Assembly (NCBI GenBank): GCA_039818825.1
Contig: JBCBTD010000045.1
Span: 1-32,673 of the forward strand
Direction: 5' to 3'
Source: JBCBTD01 sp039818825
Lineage (GTDB): Bacteria > Pseudomonadota > Alphaproteobacteria > Geminicoccales > Geminicoccaceae
Length of the DNA stretch: 32,673 nt
Of this stretch, positions 31,947 through 32,673 are shown one piece after another (position 1 is the first letter of the stretch; each line of letters starts with the position of its first letter). The notes under the pieces were generated by a model that saw nothing but the letters and a program-made list of their open reading frames with translations, did no database searches and had not been told where the DNA came from. The position numbers and the translations under genes are program-made.

Positions 31947-32641
31947 GTTGGCATCTCGCTACGGCCACCGTGCGCTGCGGACCAGCCGATGGGGTCGCCG
32001 AGGAAGCGTTCCACTTCGTCGAGGCTGCTACCGTCGAACGCGTTCATGTTGCGGGCGGCGCGCAGCACGTCGTGCCAGGTGGTGAGATAGTGGAGGTCGA
32101 GGCCAGCCTCGGCGAGCCGTTCGCGAACGCCGGGGAAGATGTCGTAGAAGAACAGCACGAACGTATGCGCCACCTCGCCGCCGGCGCGCCGAATCTTGTC
32201 GGCGAAGATCCACTTCGAGCGCCCGTCGGTGGTGAGATCCTCGACCAGGATTACCCGGCGTTCGGCGACCGGTGCCCCTTCGATCTCGAGCCCCAGACCG
32301 TGGGCCGGCGCCTGCTTGCGGATGTAGGCCATCGGTAGCATCAGCTCGTCGGCCATCCAGGCGGCGAAGGGGATGCCGGCCGTCTCGCCACCGGCGACGG
32401 TGTCCAGCCGCTCGAAGCCGATCGTCCGACAGATCTTGTCGGCGCCAAGCCGCATCAACGTTCGTCGAAGCCGCGGATAGGCGATGAGGGAACGGCAGTC
32501 GATGTAGACGGGGCTCGCCCAACCCGACGAGAAGCGAAACGGATCGCTCGGCCGGAACTCGATCGCGCGGACCTCCAAGAGCATCCGCGCCGCCAAGTCG
32601 GCGATCGCAGCATCGTCGTTCACTGCGGAGTGAAGCCCCAC
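31943..32641 (-). CDS. pyrE: Orotate phosphoribosyltransferase
   Basis: The enzyme joins orotate and PRPP to make orotidine 5'-phosphate in pyrimidine synthesis. The 232-residue protein has the type I phosphoribosyltransferase fold. FRFSSGWASPVYIDCRSLIA near residue 36 binds PRPP/orotate, VAGGETAGIPFAAWMADEL is near 82, and AYIRKQAPAHGLG is near 105. The PRPP loop VILVEDLTTDGRSK is near 130. The loop has Asp-Gly-Arg where many PyrE proteins have a TxGxS/T pattern. The GTG start at 32641 is supported by GAGGAGG seven bases upstream. The gene overlaps the amidohydrolase, which may reflect pyrimidine salvage or degradation. Confidence 0.87.
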   Translation of the reverse strand: MGLHSAVNDDAAIADLAARMLLEVRAIEFRPSDPFRFSSGWASPVYIDCRSLIAYPRLRRTLMRLGADKICRTIGFERLDTVAGGETAGIPFAAWMADELMLPMAYIRKQAPAHGLGLEIEGAPVAERRVILVEDLTTDGRSKWIFADKIRRAGGEVAHTFVLFFYDIFPGVRERLAEAGLDLHYLTTWHDVLRAARNMNAFDGSSLDEVERFLGDPIGWSAAHGGRSEMPT

Positions 32642-32673
32642 CCAAATCCTCCTCGGTGATCGTGACGGCGATC

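Noticed and set aside
1..32673. CRISPR array, tRNA, rRNA, insertion sequence or prophage genes
   Set aside because: No regularly spaced repeats, no tRNA-like cloverleaf, no transposase or integrase domain and no phage structural protein was found on either strand.

Overview
The window looks like chromosomal DNA of a high-GC alphaproteobacterium. The grounds are GC-rich coding with strong GC bias at third positions, NAD-dependent FdsGBA-type formate dehydrogenase, heterotetrameric sarcosine oxidase, a carnitine dehydrogenase-thioesterase fusion and a BioYMN biotin transporter. The genus cannot be fixed from the sequence. No rRNA, tRNA, CRISPR array, transposase or phage gene was seen. The odd window length, and an fdsA that breaks off 35 bases from the left edge, suggest that position 1 is a contig end.

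Region A (about 1-10817, minus strand) reads as one long operon. In transcription order it encodes a DmdA/LigM-type tetrahydrofolate (THF) methyltransferase of the GcvT fold, a short MetF-like reductase, formate-THF ligase, a small Fe(II)/2-oxoglutarate oxygenase, a dimethylglycine/sarcosine dehydrogenase, and formate dehydrogenase FdsG-FdsB-FdsA. Several junctions are 4-base stop/start overlaps. Together these genes can move methyl groups onto THF, oxidise them to formate with ATP recovery, and oxidise formate to CO2 with NADH formation. FolD is not in the window.

Region B (11152-12114) is a divergent GlxA/GbdR-type AraC regulator, a plausible activator of the methylated-amine genes. Region C (about 12115-15317) interrupts the theme. 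It has the biotin ECF transporter bioY-bioM-bioN and a convergent enoyl-reductase-like MDR protein, with visibly lower GC. The stretch before bioY is rich in inverted repeats.

Region D (15703-20972, plus strand) is the soxBDAG sarcosine oxidase operon, ending in a hairpin shared with the convergent next region. Region E (28870-21028, minus strand) encodes a ribose-type ABC importer, a 3-dehydrocarnitine cleavage enzyme, carnitine 3-dehydrogenase fused to a thioesterase, and a BCCT betaine/carnitine transporter. Its promoter region holds a dyad lying between candidate -35 and -10 boxes.

Region F (28989-32641) holds an O-methyltransferase, a Crp/Fnr-type regulator, an M20 amidohydrolase and an orotate phosphoribosyltransferase.

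Taken together, carnitine would be imported and converted to 3-dehydrocarnitine, betainyl-CoA and betaine. Dimethylglycine and sarcosine would be demethylated to glycine, and the one-carbon units burned through THF and formate. The betaine-to-dimethylglycine step has no recognised enzyme here: no Rieske GbcAB and no betaine-homocysteine methyltransferase. The DmdA-like methyltransferase and the unassigned 2-oxoglutarate oxygenase are the candidates to fill it, and they are the most interesting part of the window.
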